Program-made: the position numbers and the translations under genes | Assembly (NCBI GenBank): GCA_030123525.1 | Contig: CP126125.1 | Span: 1,364,001 to 1,428,000, forward strand | Source of the DNA: ELB16-189 sp018266435 | GTDB lineage: Bacteria; Bacteroidota; Bacteroidia; Cytophagales; Cyclobacteriaceae | DNA length: 64,000 bases | Reading direction: 5' to 3' | Part shown: piece after piece, positions 25,513 through 35,214 of the stretch | How positions within the stretch are numbered: position 1 is the first letter of the stretch | Layout: each line of letters begins with the position of its first letter | Notes under the pieces: generated by a model | Seen by the model: only the letters and a program-made list of their open reading frames with translations | Told to the model about the DNA's origin: nothing | Database searches by the model: none

Positions 25513-26766
25513 TCAAACTTTGAATACTTTTTTCAATTCGTCCACATGATCGAGTTTTTCCCAAGGGAACAATTCAACCTTTAATCGTTTTTCATTTTTC
25601 TGGCCTTTGTTAAAAATTTTCTCTACGATTTTCGATTCACGACCCATGTGCCCGTAGGCAGCTGTTTCTGAATAAATAGGTGTGCGCAAATTGAATCGCT
25701 GCTCAATGAAGTACGGACGCATATCAAACACCTTCTCAATTTTTTTGGCAATCTCCCCATCGGCCAATTTTACTTTGGCCGTTCCATAGGTATTAACATA
25801 CAGTCCTACCGGCTTGGCTACCCCAATAGCATAAGCCACCTGAACTAATACCTCGTCACATATCCCGGCAGCCACCATGTTCTTAGCTATGTGCCGGGTT
25901 GCGTACGCAGCCGAGCGATCTACCTTGCTGGGATCTTTACCAGAAAACGCCCCGCCACCATGAGCTCCTTTACCACCGTATGTATCTACAATTATTTTTC
26001 TTCCCGTGAGGCCGGTGTCACCGTGCGGGCCGCCAATTACAAATTTTCCGGTTGGGTTAACAAAATATTTGATTTCGCTGTTGAATAATTTCTGTACACG
26101 CTTCGGCAGTTTTTTCATCACCCGGGGCACCACAATATTGATCACATCTTCTTTAATTTTTTTCAACATGGTTACGTCTTTACCAAAGTCATCGTGTTGT
26201 GTGGAGATGACGATGGCATCAATGCGTTGAGGTTTGTTGTCATCACTATATTCAATCGTAACTTGTGATTTAGCATCGGGACGCAGGTAAGTCATCACTT
26301 TTCCCTCTCTGCGGATGGTTGACATTTCGCGGAGTAACATGTGCGCTAAATCTAACGGCAGGGGCATGTAATTATCTGTTTCGTTTGTGGCATAACCGAA
26401 CATCATGCCCTGATCGCCTGCTCCCTGGTCTTCTTTTTTCTTACGCTCCACTCCTTGATTAATATCTGACGATTGCTCATGGATGGCCGAAAAAATTCCA
26501 CAACTATGGGCTTCAAACATGTATTCGCTTTTGGTGTACCCAATTTTGCGAATCACTTCTCGGGCAATGTCTTGCACATCGAGGTAAGCTTCTGACTTTA
26601 CTTCTCCGGCCAACACCACCTGGCCCGTGGTGACCAATGTTTCACACGCCACTTTTGAGTTGGGATCATAAGCCAGAAAATAATCAATTAAGGCATCAGA
26701 AATCTGATCGGCCACTTTATCCGGGTGTCCTTCGGAAACTGATTCGGAAGTAAATAAGTAAGGCAT
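25513..26766 (-). CDS. metK: S-adenosylmethionine synthetase
   Basis: 417 residues; makes SAM from methionine and ATP. Motifs are FTSESVSEGHPDK at the N-terminus, GAGDQGMMFGYATNE, and GGGAFSGKDPSKVDRS with the phosphate-binding Lys. ATG at 26766 is used; a TTG two codons upstream is in frame. A good promoter stands 36 bases upstream. I see no SAM riboswitch: the leader is too short for one. Confidence 0.96.
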   Translation of the reverse strand: MPYLFTSESVSEGHPDKVADQISDALIDYFLAYDPNSKVACETLVTTGQVVLAGEVKSEAYLDVQDIAREVIRKIGYTKSEYMFEAHSCGIFSAIHEQSSDINQGVERKKKEDQGAGDQGMMFGYATNETDNYMPLPLDLAHMLLREMSTIRREGKVMTYLRPDAKSQVTIEYSDDNKPQRIDAIVISTQHDDFGKDVTMLKKIKEDVINIVVPRVMKKLPKRVQKLFNSEIKYFVNPTGKFVIGGPHGDTGLTGRKIIVDTYGGKGAHGGGAFSGKDPSKVDRSAAYATRHIAKNMVAAGICDEVLVQVAYAIGVAKPVGLYVNTYGTAKVKLADGEIAKKIEKVFDMRPYFIEQRFNLRTPIYSETAAYGHMGRESKIVEKIFNKGQKNEKRLKVELFPWEKLDHVDELKKVFKV

Positions 26767-26802
26767 AAGCAATTTATTGATGAATGGTGATTTTCAGAGC
26801 GG

Positions 26803-26832
26803 CAAAAATACTTGAATTAGTCGATTAGTCAA
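26803..26832 (-). promoter_or_regulatory. Promoter of metK
   Basis: TTG, exactly 19-base spacer, TATTTTTG on the minus strand, then 36 bases to the metK ATG. One of the best matches to the Bacteroidota consensus in the window. Confidence 0.7.
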
Positions 26833-26862
26833 GGAACTAATGGATCAATAATAACTGCGTCA

Positions 26863-27573
26863 TCATTCAGCCTGAAATAAAAAAACAGCTGGTTCTTTTG
26901 AAAAAACATGAGGCTTATTTTTCCATTCGGACACTGTCATGGTTTTGATCCATTCTGTTTTTCCGGTAAGATTAAACGCAACACATAAACGAGTTTGTGC
27001 GGCAAGGCTTTGCAGCAGGCTTTTCAATACTTGATTGTTGCGGTATGGAGTCTCAATAAAAATTTGAGTTTGGTTTTTTTCTCTCGATTCTTTTTCAAGT
27101 TGTTTGATTTTTCTTGATGCTTCTTTTAAATCAATCGGCAGGTAGCCATGAAAAGCAAACTGCTGACCGCTTAGCCCTGAGGCCATTAATGCCAACACCA
27201 CGGAGGAAGGACCAACTAATGGAACAACCTCAATGTTTTTTTGGTGTGCAAACTTCACTGCCAGTGCGCCCGGATCGGCTACACCCGGACACCCCGATTC
27301 TGAAATTACTCCCATATTTTTTCCGTTGAAGACCGGTGCAAATAATTCATCAAGCACTGATTCTTTGGTGTCTTTATTCAAGACAGAAAATTGTAAATCA
27401 TCGATTTTCTCATAAATTTTCAGACTACTCAAATACCTTCTGGCCGTACGGATATCTTCCACTAAAAAATGATGGATGTGTTTTAGTGCTTCAGGAACAG
27501 ATGGAGGTATTGCATTCGGGGCATCTTCTGCAATGACGGTAGGGATTAAATAAAGTTTGCCGTTAGTTTCCAT
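26863..27573 (-). CDS. RsmI-like SAM-dependent rRNA methyltransferase
   Basis: 236 residues of the tetrapyrrole-methylase fold. Motifs are LYLIPTVIAED at the N-terminus, VISESGCPGVADPG for SAM binding, VVPLVGPSSVVLALMASGL and QIFIETPYRNN. RsmI methylates the 2'-OH of C1402 in 16S rRNA; this shorter Bacteroidota version lacks the N-terminal GNLGD-type start of RsmI and ends early, so the exact target is less certain. It overlaps the upstream esterase gene by 11 bases. Confidence 0.85.
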   Translation of the reverse strand: METNGKLYLIPTVIAEDAPNAIPPSVPEALKHIHHFLVEDIRTARRYLSSLKIYEKIDDLQFSVLNKDTKESVLDELFAPVFNGKNMGVISESGCPGVADPGALAVKFAHQKNIEVVPLVGPSSVVLALMASGLSGQQFAFHGYLPIDLKEASRKIKQLEKESREKNQTQIFIETPYRNNQVLKSLLQSLAAQTRLCVAFNLTGKTEWIKTMTVSEWKNKPHVFSKEPAVFLFQAE

Positions 27574-28327
27574 CCAGGAATTGCAAAACTACCTGCAAAA
27601 ACTCTTGTGGTTTCTCCGCCTGCACCCAGTGCCCTGTATCCAAAGTAACGAACCGGACCGATGGGAAAATCTTTTTGATGAGTGAGTCATCGCCATCGGC
27701 AAAGTAATTCGATTTTTTTCCATTAATGAATAATGATGGGCCATTGTAAATTCCGGAATAGTGCAAGCCATCCCCTACTTCTTGCAGGTGTTCGTCAATG
27801 GCTTTTAAATTGGGACGCCAGTAAAATTTATTATTGGCATCGCGTGCCAGGTTTTTTAATATAAACTGTCGCACGGCCGGGTCGGGTTCATACCCTGCTA
27901 ATACTACTTCCGCTTCTGACCGGGTAGAAAGCTCATTCAAGGCAATGGCTTTCATCCCCTCTACCAACAAATCGTGTTTTACTACGTACGGTTTTGGCAC
28001 AATATCCACCACTACCAACTTGTTGACCCGTGCCGGAGTTTTTACAGCAAAATTCATTACCGTTTTCCCACCCATAGAGTGGCCGATCAGGTTGGCTTTT
28101 TCAAGTTGACGCTCATTCATAAATTCTTCCAAATCCTCGGTGAGAACCTGGTAATTCATTTCGTCACTATGCGGAGATTGGCCATGGTTGCGCTGGTCAA
28201 TGGTGTACACTGAAAAATGTTCAGCTAAAAGTTTGGCTAACGAATACCAATTATCAGACGAACCTAGCAGCCCATGCAAAATGATAAGCGGCTCGCCCTC
28301 TCCCTGTTGGCGATAGAATAGTTTCAT
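27563..28327 (-). CDS. Alpha/beta hydrolase (YbfF-like esterase)
   Basis: 254 residues from MKLFYRQQG; the frame has a TTG three codons upstream. Features are LHGLLGSSDNW at the oxyanion region, DQRNHGQSPHS, the nucleophile serine in GHSMGGKT, and the catalytic histidine in LDTGHWVQAEKP. These match the small YbfF-type acyl esterases. Substrate unknown. Transcribed with the RsmI-like gene, which it overlaps by 11 bases. Confidence 0.88.
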   Translation of the reverse strand: MKLFYRQQGEGEPLIILHGLLGSSDNWYSLAKLLAEHFSVYTIDQRNHGQSPHSDEMNYQVLTEDLEEFMNERQLEKANLIGHSMGGKTVMNFAVKTPARVNKLVVVDIVPKPYVVKHDLLVEGMKAIALNELSTRSEAEVVLAGYEPDPAVRQFILKNLARDANNKFYWRPNLKAIDEHLQEVGDGLHYSGIYNGPSLFINGKKSNYFADGDDSLIKKIFPSVRFVTLDTGHWVQAEKPQEFLQVVLQFLDGN

Positions 28328-28408
28328 GGTTTGCAAAGTAAGTTAAAATTGAAGAATGCATGATTCAAAGAAATGGTTATTTATGCCATCTTTGCTCAAT
28401 TTTTTGAT

Positions 28409-29641
28409 ATGGAACTGATTGACGGAAAATACCTAGTTCAAGGAATTGGCTTGCACGCCATTGCACAGGAGTATGGCACACCTGTTTACGTGTACGATGG
28501 GCATAAAATGGTGAGCCAGCTTCATAATTTGAAGAATGCTTTTTCTGAAAATCCGCTGAAAATAAAATTTGCCATGAAGTCGCTGAGCAACATTTCTATC
28601 CTAAAGTTGCTCCACCAACATGGTGCGGGTATTGATGCAGTATCAATCAATGAAGCCAGATTGGCATTGGGAGCCGGTGTAACCGGTGCAGACATTAACT
28701 TCACCCCCAACGGGGTTGACTTTAGTGAAATAGAAGAGGGGGTTGATCTTGGGCTAAGTGTTAATCTTGATAACCTTTCGGCACTTGAAAAATTCGGCAA
28801 GAAATATGGAGCCAGCTATCCTTGCGGCATTCGTCTGAACCCACACATTATGGCAGGCGGCAACTATAAAATATCCACGGGTCACAGCAACTCAAAGTTT
28901 GGTATTTCAATATACCAGTTGCCTGATGTGCTGCGCCTGATCAGCCAGTATAAAATCAATGTTACCGGTTTGCACATTCACACCGGTTCTGAAATTACAG
29001 AGACCGATGTTTTTTTAAAGATGGCCGAAATACTTTTTGGCATTGCTTCTGACTTCCCCTCATTAAAGTTTATTGATATTGGCAGTGGGTTTAAAGTGGC
29101 CTATAAAGAAGGAGACCACACCACAAACATTTATGACTTGGGATTGAAGCTGGGCAAAAATTTTAAAGAATTTTATCACCGCTACGGCCGGCAACTAGAA
29201 CTTTGGATCGAGCCCGGAAAATACGTGGTGAGCGAAGCTGGATTATTGATTGTAAAAGTAAATGTGGTGAAACCAACACCTTCTGTCACATTTGCTGGAG
29301 TTGACAGCGGATTGAACCACCTCATTCGCCCGATGATGTATGATGCATATCATGAGATTGTAAATATTTCTAACCCAACCGGAAGCCAAAAAATTTATAC
29401 GGTGGTAGGAAACATTTGTGAAACCGACACACTCGGTGCCGATCGAAAACTGAATGAAGTGCGCGAAGGAGATTTACTGGCCATAAAAAATGCCGGGGCT
29501 TATGGATACTCAATGGCCTCTAACTACAATTCACGGTTCAGACCGCCCGAAGTTTTAGTATGGAAAGGCAAAACGCAACTCATCCGCAAACGCGATACAC
29601 TTGATGACTTGTTACGAAATCAGGTGGTAGCTGAGATCTAG
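28409..29641 (+). CDS. lysA: Diaminopimelate decarboxylase
   Basis: 410 residues; PLP enzyme of the last lysine step. The PLP lysine is K57 in KFAMKSLSN, the glycine-rich phosphate site lies in FIDIGSGFKVAYK, HIHTGSEI is present, and the active-site cysteine from the other subunit is in GNICETDTLG. The start at MELIDGKYL fits relatives; an upstream in-frame start at 28373 would add an unlikely hydrophobic run. Together with asd it serves lysine and diaminopimelate supply, though the two are 20 kb apart. Confidence 0.94.
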   Translation: MELIDGKYLVQGIGLHAIAQEYGTPVYVYDGHKMVSQLHNLKNAFSENPLKIKFAMKSLSNISILKLLHQHGAGIDAVSINEARLALGAGVTGADINFTPNGVDFSEIEEGVDLGLSVNLDNLSALEKFGKKYGASYPCGIRLNPHIMAGGNYKISTGHSNSKFGISIYQLPDVLRLISQYKINVTGLHIHTGSEITETDVFLKMAEILFGIASDFPSLKFIDIGSGFKVAYKEGDHTTNIYDLGLKLGKNFKEFYHRYGRQLELWIEPGKYVVSEAGLLIVKVNVVKPTPSVTFAGVDSGLNHLIRPMMYDAYHEIVNISNPTGSQKIYTVVGNICETDTLGADRKLNEVREGDLLAIKNAGAYGYSMASNYNSRFRPPEVLVWKGKTQLIRKRDTLDDLLRNQVVAEI

Positions 29642-29658
29642 AGTAAAAGAGGTCTATT

Positions 29659-30501
29659 CTATTTTAGCCTCGCCTTAAAAAACTCAAGCGTATGCTTATA
29701 GGCATCAACTGTGAATTCTTTTTTATGGCCCGGGTTGCTGGGGTTGGCGAAGGCATGGTCAGCATCGTATGATTTTACGATCAGCTTTTTACCCAATGAA
29801 GCCATGTTTTTCTCAAATTTCTCAGTCACGTCTTTGTTGATCCATTTATCTTGTGTGGGCCAAATGTCGAGCACATCGCAATTGAGTGTCTTTAGCCGGT
29901 CAAGGTTATCCTCAGGCATACCGTAGTAGATCACGCAAGCTACAGCTTGCTTTCCTGCAGTAAGTGCTGCCTGCATGGATTGACCGCCACCAAAACACCA
30001 GCCAATGGTGCCCACTTTGGCGTCTGTACCAATATAGGCCAAGGCCCCCTTCACAATGGCGTTGCCCCGCTCTTGTTTGAATTCGCTCATGTATTTTCCT
30101 GCGTCTTCGCGAGCTGTTGCTACTTTGCCGTCATACATATCCAAAGCCAACACATTAACATTGCCCAAATCATGATAGAGATTTTCTGCTTCGCGTTTGA
30201 TATGGTCATTCAGCCCCCACCATTCCTGAAAAACAAAAATCCAGTTGTTAGTTTTATTTTTGGAGGTGATCAAAAACCCGTTTGCGTCCGCGCCATCGGT
30301 TTTGAAGGTAATCATCTTTCCACCGGCTTCGCTGATGTGCGTATAAGATAAAGGGCTCTTATGCATTTTGTTAAAACTCTTGTTTGAAGCAAACAAGGCA
30401 AATTTCTCAGTGGCTGAAGTGTGGCAAATTGTAAGATCAGTTTGTGCAAAACCCAACACGGCTACACCCATGGCGATCATCAATAAAATTGTTTTTTTCA
30501 T
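29659..30501 (-). CDS. Secreted dienelactone hydrolase family protein
   Basis: 280 residues. The signal peptide is cut after VLGFA to give QTDL. The hydrolase core has FQEWWGLNDHIKREAENL, the nucleophile C169 in IGWCFGGGQSM, an Asp in the IWPTQDKWIN loop and the catalytic His in YDADHAFANP. Dienelactone hydrolases use this Cys-Asp-His triad on lactones or esters. Export points to an extracellular ester; substrate unknown. It ends 17 bases from the converging lysA stop. Confidence 0.88.
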   Translation of the reverse strand: MKKTILLMIAMGVAVLGFAQTDLTICHTSATEKFALFASNKSFNKMHKSPLSYTHISEAGGKMITFKTDGADANGFLITSKNKTNNWIFVFQEWWGLNDHIKREAENLYHDLGNVNVLALDMYDGKVATAREDAGKYMSEFKQERGNAIVKGALAYIGTDAKVGTIGWCFGGGQSMQAALTAGKQAVACVIYYGMPEDNLDRLKTLNCDVLDIWPTQDKWINKDVTEKFEKNMASLGKKLIVKSYDADHAFANPSNPGHKKEFTVDAYKHTLEFFKARLK

Positions 30502-30549
30502 AAGTTGATTGGTTTTTGTTTGGCTAACAACTAAAAAGTGTTTTTGGTT

Positions 30550-31014
30550 TTACAACTGCCCAGACCTTATCCGGTCATAAGTAATATAATCCGTATTGAT
30601 TGGCTCATAACCATTTTGCCTGAGTAAAATGGCCACTTGTGCCCGGTGGTACGTAGCATGGTTAGCGGTATGGATAATGATACTCTCCACGTTACTGACA
30701 AATGGTGTGCCTGTATAATTTGTATAGCTCAATTCGCGATCAAAATGTTCATTTGAACTAATGTATTCAATCCATTCTTGGTCTATACTCGCAAATAATT
30801 TTTCCAGTTCAACGACAGAATAAGTTGACCACAGTTGCACATCAGGTTTGGGCAATCCTTTGACCCGGTGAAGCCACAGCCGCTCGGCCACAGCCACGTG
30901 TCCCAATAATGACAAAACTTTTTCATGCGAAATGCGCTGCTCTGTCAAACAGGTGAGCACACGCTGGTTGGCCCACTGGTTGTATTGGTATAGTTTAAGA
31001 AAATATTCTTTCAT
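30550..31014 (-). CDS. DinB family protein
   Basis: 154-residue four-helix bundle of the DinB/YfiT type. It shows YNQWANQRVLTCL at the N-terminus, LGHVAVAERLWLHRVKG with a metal-type His, and IIHTANHATYHRAQVAILLR with the two further His ligands. Family members are metal-binding, several being thiol-dependent transferases; the substrate of this one is unknown. It lies 48 bases upstream of the dienelactone hydrolase start on the same strand. Confidence 0.9.
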   Translation of the reverse strand: MKEYFLKLYQYNQWANQRVLTCLTEQRISHEKVLSLLGHVAVAERLWLHRVKGLPKPDVQLWSTYSVVELEKLFASIDQEWIEYISSNEHFDRELSYTNYTGTPFVSNVESIIIHTANHATYHRAQVAILLRQNGYEPINTDYITYDRIRSGQL

Positions 31015-31079
31015 CTGAAATAAGGTAACGAAGGTAGAAAGGAATCAGAAAACTGTAAAGTTGTTATGACTGAGCAGTA

Positions 31080-32255
31080 TTACGCGGTGAAGAGCGCTGC
31101 AAATTGATTTCCTAATTTTTCCCGGTGGTATTTTTGTTCCGCTAACAGCCGGGCATTTTGCCGGGCCTGGTCTAATTTTTCTTTGTCAGCCAGATAAACT
31201 GAAATTTTATTTACAAAATCTTGTGGTTGTTTGGGGTTAACAAAAAAACCACATTGGTTTGTTTCTATTTCATCTTTTATCCACCCCCCAAAATTAGTGA
31301 TCACCAATTTGCCCGAAGCCAGTGCGTCAAAATACTTATTGGGCGAGCCGGTTTCCAGGATCGGTATGTTTTTATAGCATACAAAAGCAGCATCGGTAAT
31401 GTTCATGATTTCTTTTACCGTGTTGCGGTCAACCAGCCCGGTAAATGTGATGTTAGTCAATTTCAGTTTTTCAGCCGCTGATTTTAACAACCCGAGCGTA
31501 GCTCCATCACCTGCTAAAATAAAATGCACGGGCAGATTTGCTTTGCGCGAGGCGTTGGCACATTCGATAAAATAATCCAAACCATTAGCCATACCGGTAG
31601 CCCCGATGTAGGATACAATAAATTTTCCTCCGACACTAAACTTTTGTTGGAGTGCCGGGTTTTTGTTTTCCTTTTCATAAAAATCACAGTCGGAAAAATT
31701 GGGAATAACGCTGATCTGTTTCCCGTTGATTTTTCCTTCAATAGATTTTTTGATCGGTTCAGAAAGCGCTACGATGGATTTAGCTTCGTGGTAAATTTTT
31801 TTTTCCAATGCATACAAACTTTTCTGGAGTAAATAATTTTTTATGACTCCCAACTGAATGGGCGCATCAGGCCACAAATCACCTACTTCAAAAATAAATG
31901 GAATACGCAGCCGTTGTTTGAGGTAGATCGCAGCCAATCCGGTGGTGAGCGGAGTGGAAATAGCATAACAAACCGACACCCCATCCATTGCCTTTGCTGC
32001 CGAAATACTCTTCAGCACAAACCGGGCAAATGATTTTCCCCGGTGAAAAAATCCAAAAGAATTGTCGTATGCAATCGGTAAGTAGTGAACCTCAATTCCT
32101 TCTACATCGGCCACGGTGTATTTTTTTTCGTTTGATGAGGTGACCACCACTGCCTTTACCCCCCGATTTACCAAAGCTTTGGCCAAATAGTATGAACGAA
32201 TAGCTCCCCCAGTGGCAGGTGTTTTAAAATGCTGATGCAGAATCATGACTTTCAT
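31080..32255 (-). CDS. Glycosyltransferase family 4 protein
   Basis: 391 residues from MKVMILHQH; an ATG seven codons upstream is the alternative. The GT-B layout shows an N-terminal acceptor domain (KTPATGGAIRSYYLAKAL, FIFEVGDLWPDAPI) and a C-terminal donor domain with FIVSYIGATGMANGLDYF, FTGLVDRNTV and SPNKYFDALASGKLVI, where the glycosyltransferase E/D usually contacts the nucleotide sugar. The EVGDLWPD segment is shared with WbuB-type enzymes of O-antigen or capsule synthesis. No transporter or polymerase is adjacent, so the glycan is unknown. Confidence 0.9.
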   Translation of the reverse strand: MKVMILHQHFKTPATGGAIRSYYLAKALVNRGVKAVVVTSSNEKKYTVADVEGIEVHYLPIAYDNSFGFFHRGKSFARFVLKSISAAKAMDGVSVCYAISTPLTTGLAAIYLKQRLRIPFIFEVGDLWPDAPIQLGVIKNYLLQKSLYALEKKIYHEAKSIVALSEPIKKSIEGKINGKQISVIPNFSDCDFYEKENKNPALQQKFSVGGKFIVSYIGATGMANGLDYFIECANASRKANLPVHFILAGDGATLGLLKSAAEKLKLTNITFTGLVDRNTVKEIMNITDAAFVCYKNIPILETGSPNKYFDALASGKLVITNFGGWIKDEIETNQCGFFVNPKQPQDFVNKISVYLADKEKLDQARQNARLLAEQKYHREKLGNQFAALFTA

Positions 32256-32332
32256 AGCACAAAGAAACCTAATCATAAGTATGGCCGAAATAATTTCAGT
32301 TAAAAAAATAATGCTTTACCTTCACGCGCTTC

Positions 32333-33166
32333 ATGAAAAGGAACTTGCTTATATTTTTTCTTCGCAATTATTTGAACACACTGGCTTTTGTCAACCCGGG
32401 CAAAGCAGGCAAAGAAGGCTTCATGCTTTTTTGTAGACCACAAAGAAGGGCCGTAAAACCACATCACCTTGAATTTTTCAATACTGCTGAAAAATTTACG
32501 GTAGAGTATGACCAAAAGAAAGTGCAGGCTTACCGTTGGGGGAGTGGACCAAAAAAATTATTGCTGTTGCACGGCTGGGAGAGCCACAGCTACTGGTGGA
32601 AATCAATTGTTACCCATCTGCCAGGAGAAGAGTTTTCTGTCCTCTCCGTTGACGCCCCCGGGCACGGGCTGAGCGAAGGCAATTATATCAACATTCCACA
32701 TTACAGCGGGTTGATCGAAAAACTAATCATAACGCATGGAGCATTTGATGGGATACTCGGCCATTCGCTGGGAGCCTTTTCTACACTATATACCTTCCAT
32801 CGGGCGCCACAATTGGGAAATCCAAAATTGATAATCATGGCGGCACCCGGTGAAGTGAGTGAGTTTGTTTCCTATTACAAAAATGTACTTGGCCTGTCAG
32901 ACAGAACTTTGAATGCTACCCGCGATTATTTTATCACAAAACTTGGGCACGATGTTAATTACTTTTCAAGTAAAGCGTTTGCTAAAACAATAAGTAACCC
33001 GGGGCTCATCATCCACGACCAGCAGGACCCTGACGCACCATACGCGCACGCACTGGAAGTACACCGCAACTGGCCAAACTCTAGGATGATCTCAACCACT
33101 GGCTTGGGGCATAATTTAAAATCTACTGAACTGATAAAAGAGGTGGCCCGATTTCTCAACACTTAA
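32333..33166 (+). CDS. Alpha/beta hydrolase
   Basis: 277 residues. A mildly hydrophobic N-terminus (LLIFFLRNYLNTLAFV) precedes the fold with LLLLHGWESHSYWW, DAPGHGLSEG, the nucleophile serine in GILGHSLGAFS, an Asp in HDQQDPDAPY, and the catalytic His in TTGLGHNLKS. The reaction is an ester or related hydrolysis; the substrate cannot be named. It starts divergently 78 bases from the glycosyltransferase and shares its TTAA stop region with the TonB receptor gene. Confidence 0.86.
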   Translation: MKRNLLIFFLRNYLNTLAFVNPGKAGKEGFMLFCRPQRRAVKPHHLEFFNTAEKFTVEYDQKKVQAYRWGSGPKKLLLLHGWESHSYWWKSIVTHLPGEEFSVLSVDAPGHGLSEGNYINIPHYSGLIEKLIITHGAFDGILGHSLGAFSTLYTFHRAPQLGNPKLIIMAAPGEVSEFVSYYKNVLGLSDRTLNATRDYFITKLGHDVNYFSSKAFAKTISNPGLIIHDQQDPDAPYAHALEVHRNWPNSRMISTTGLGHNLKSTELIKEVARFLNT

Positions 33167-35205
33167 TTTAGTTTAGGAATAATCTTTATACCTAAATAAA
33201 AATTACGGGGAGCAGCTGCATTAAAGTAAAGGCCATTAACTGCATTAATGTCATTGCCCAAGCTGTATTTTTGATCCAATACATTGTCCACACCGGCAAA
33301 AAATTCGAATGGAGTTTTTTTCATCCATTCGTTTTTGTACCCAATACGCGCACCGGCCAGAAAATAATCAGAAGCATAAACTGAGTTAGCGTTATTGAGA
33401 GGAATTTGGCTCACGTACGTGGCGGTTACATTAACATAAAATCCGCCCACTGAAGCATCGGCACCCAGTGCTGTTGTATTGGACGGAGAGCCCGTTAGTT
33501 GCTTGCCCGAGTAGCTGATATTGTTGTACACATAGCTTACAAACTTGTACTGGGTAATGGTTGATGAAACCCAACATTTAAAATAATTGATTCGGGCAGA
33601 TGGGTTTATTTTTTGCCAACTTAAAAATGTTTCAATCCCCTTTTGAGAAGTGTTTCCGGTATTGATAAAATAATCACCGAAAATATTTTTTTGATCCACA
33701 ATAGCCTGTGTTAATTCAAAATCGTACGCTACTACATCAAAAGATAAGGCCTTCAGCAGGTTGCCCCGCAATCCTAATTCATAGTTAATACCTTGCTCAG
33801 GTGAAAGGTTGTTGTTATAAATTCTTGATGAAGGGAGAACTTCAGCCAGTGCCGGAGCAGAAAACCCTTTGCTTACTGAACCGAATAGCGAAAATGAATC
33901 AGTGATTTTTTTGAGTGCAGCCAAACGTGGTGAAAAAACCGGATCAAAATTGCGTTGTTGCTGCCCCGGAAACATCCCTACTGTACGGTCGAAATGGTAT
34001 GCTAAAAAATTACCACTGCCACCAATCGTCAAAAAATAATTCTCTGGAAATTCTACTTCAAGCTGTGCAAAGGTTATAGCTGAATTAGACTGCAGGTGAT
34101 CATTAGTTTGAAGGTTGCCTGGTGTGCCACCAAGGTTTGTATAGTTTGAAATAGGTAAGCTGACGTATTGATACTCTGCCCCAAAATTCAGTTTTCCTTT
34201 CCATTGCCTGTGGGTTAATTCATATTGAGTAGTCATTCGCCCGCCTAAGTTCTGATCGATTTCTCGCTTGTAATTGGCAATTGCCGGATTGGTAAAATCG
34301 GTGTATGAGCCGTACACACCAATTCTTGTTGACCATTGTGCCGACCACTGGTGCTCCAGGCTTGACGAGGCGTAAATCGTTTTGTTATACACGGCTGCTT
34401 TTTGCGCTACCGCGCTGCCGTTAATCGTTGATGCCTGTTGTGGGTCTGTGCTGTATTGCGCCAGGCTTAGCCCGCCTGGTGTTTGGTAATTCAGATCCGT
34501 GTAGAAAAGAGAAACACTCAAAAAACTTTTAGCATGGAGTGAAAATTTTCCTTCGGCATTAAATGCATTTTTTTGCATAGCCGATTGCTGACGGTACCCA
34601 TCGGACTGCTGGTGGGCATAGTTGAAAAAAAATTTGTGTTTGTCGTTGCCAAAAACTGAGTTGGTCTGATAACGTTGAAGCCCGAAACTTCCGCCTACGG
34701 CAGATACCTGTAACCTGTTTTGCTGAGCAGTAGGTGTGTTCATCAACACCACCCCGCTGGTATTGGCTCCATATAAACTGGCACCCGGCCCCTTCAAAAT
34801 TTCCATGCGGCCTACGGCATCAAAATCAATCAGGTTGAGGTAAGTATTGCCGCCCCCATCCGTCAAAGGAAGGCCGTTCCAATAAAACTTAACATTTCGC
34901 ACACCAAACGGAGACCGGAGCGAGCTGCCCCGAACTGAAAAGCGGTAGCTGCCGGGCGAGCGCTCTTCCATGCGTACACCTGGAATAGTATTGACCGTGG
35001 AAACCAACGAAGTATTATTAAACCGGTTCAGTTCATTACCGGTGACTATGCCCAGGGCCACAGGTGTTTCGCTCACCGGCCGGTTGTATTGGTAAGCCTG
35101 AACCACCACGCCACTCAGTGACCGGGTGGTATCGCTTTTTAAATGAGGTTGCGCAAATACGGAAAGTGAAAGCTGTAAAGCCAAAACTGTTGTGGAGAGT
35201 TTCAT
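33163..35205 (-). CDS. TonB-dependent outer membrane receptor
   Basis: 680 residues. The signal peptide is cut after LSVFA to give QPHL. The plug domain (about 30-150) contains VSTVNTIPGVRMEERSPG, RGSSLRSPFG and MEILKGPGASLYGANTSGV; the rest is a 22-strand-type barrel ending in AAPRNFYLGIKI with the usual aromatic C-terminus region. No carboxypeptidase-like N-terminal domain or SusD partner is present, so this is closer to siderophore, metal or vitamin receptors than to SusC. It begins 10 bases behind ispH on the same strand, so the two may be co-transcribed. Confidence 0.93.
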   Translation of the reverse strand: MKLSTTVLALQLSLSVFAQPHLKSDTTRSLSGVVVQAYQYNRPVSETPVALGIVTGNELNRFNNTSLVSTVNTIPGVRMEERSPGSYRFSVRGSSLRSPFGVRNVKFYWNGLPLTDGGGNTYLNLIDFDAVGRMEILKGPGASLYGANTSGVVLMNTPTAQQNRLQVSAVGGSFGLQRYQTNSVFGNDKHKFFFNYAHQQSDGYRQQSAMQKNAFNAEGKFSLHAKSFLSVSLFYTDLNYQTPGGLSLAQYSTDPQQASTINGSAVAQKAAVYNKTIYASSSLEHQWSAQWSTRIGVYGSYTDFTNPAIANYKREIDQNLGGRMTTQYELTHRQWKGKLNFGAEYQYVSLPISNYTNLGGTPGNLQTNDHLQSNSAITFAQLEVEFPENYFLTIGGSGNFLAYHFDRTVGMFPGQQQRNFDPVFSPRLAALKKITDSFSLFGSVSKGFSAPALAEVLPSSRIYNNNLSPEQGINYELGLRGNLLKALSFDVVAYDFELTQAIVDQKNIFGDYFINTGNTSQKGIETFLSWQKINPSARINYFKCWVSSTITQYKFVSYVYNNISYSGKQLTGSPSNTTALGADASVGGFYVNVTATYVSQIPLNNANSVYASDYFLAGARIGYKNEWMKKTPFEFFAGVDNVLDQKYSLGNDINAVNGLYFNAAAPRNFYLGIKIIPKLN

Positions 35206-35214
35206 CGGCTTTAC

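Noticed and set aside
26767..26862. SAM riboswitch in front of metK
   Set aside because: Only about 30 bases lie between the probable transcript start and the ATG; there is no room for an aptamer and no stem pattern.
33163..33166. Shared TTAA stop of converging genes as a special signal
   Set aside because: A TTAA gives TAA on both strands by chance in tightly packed genes; nothing further supports a function.
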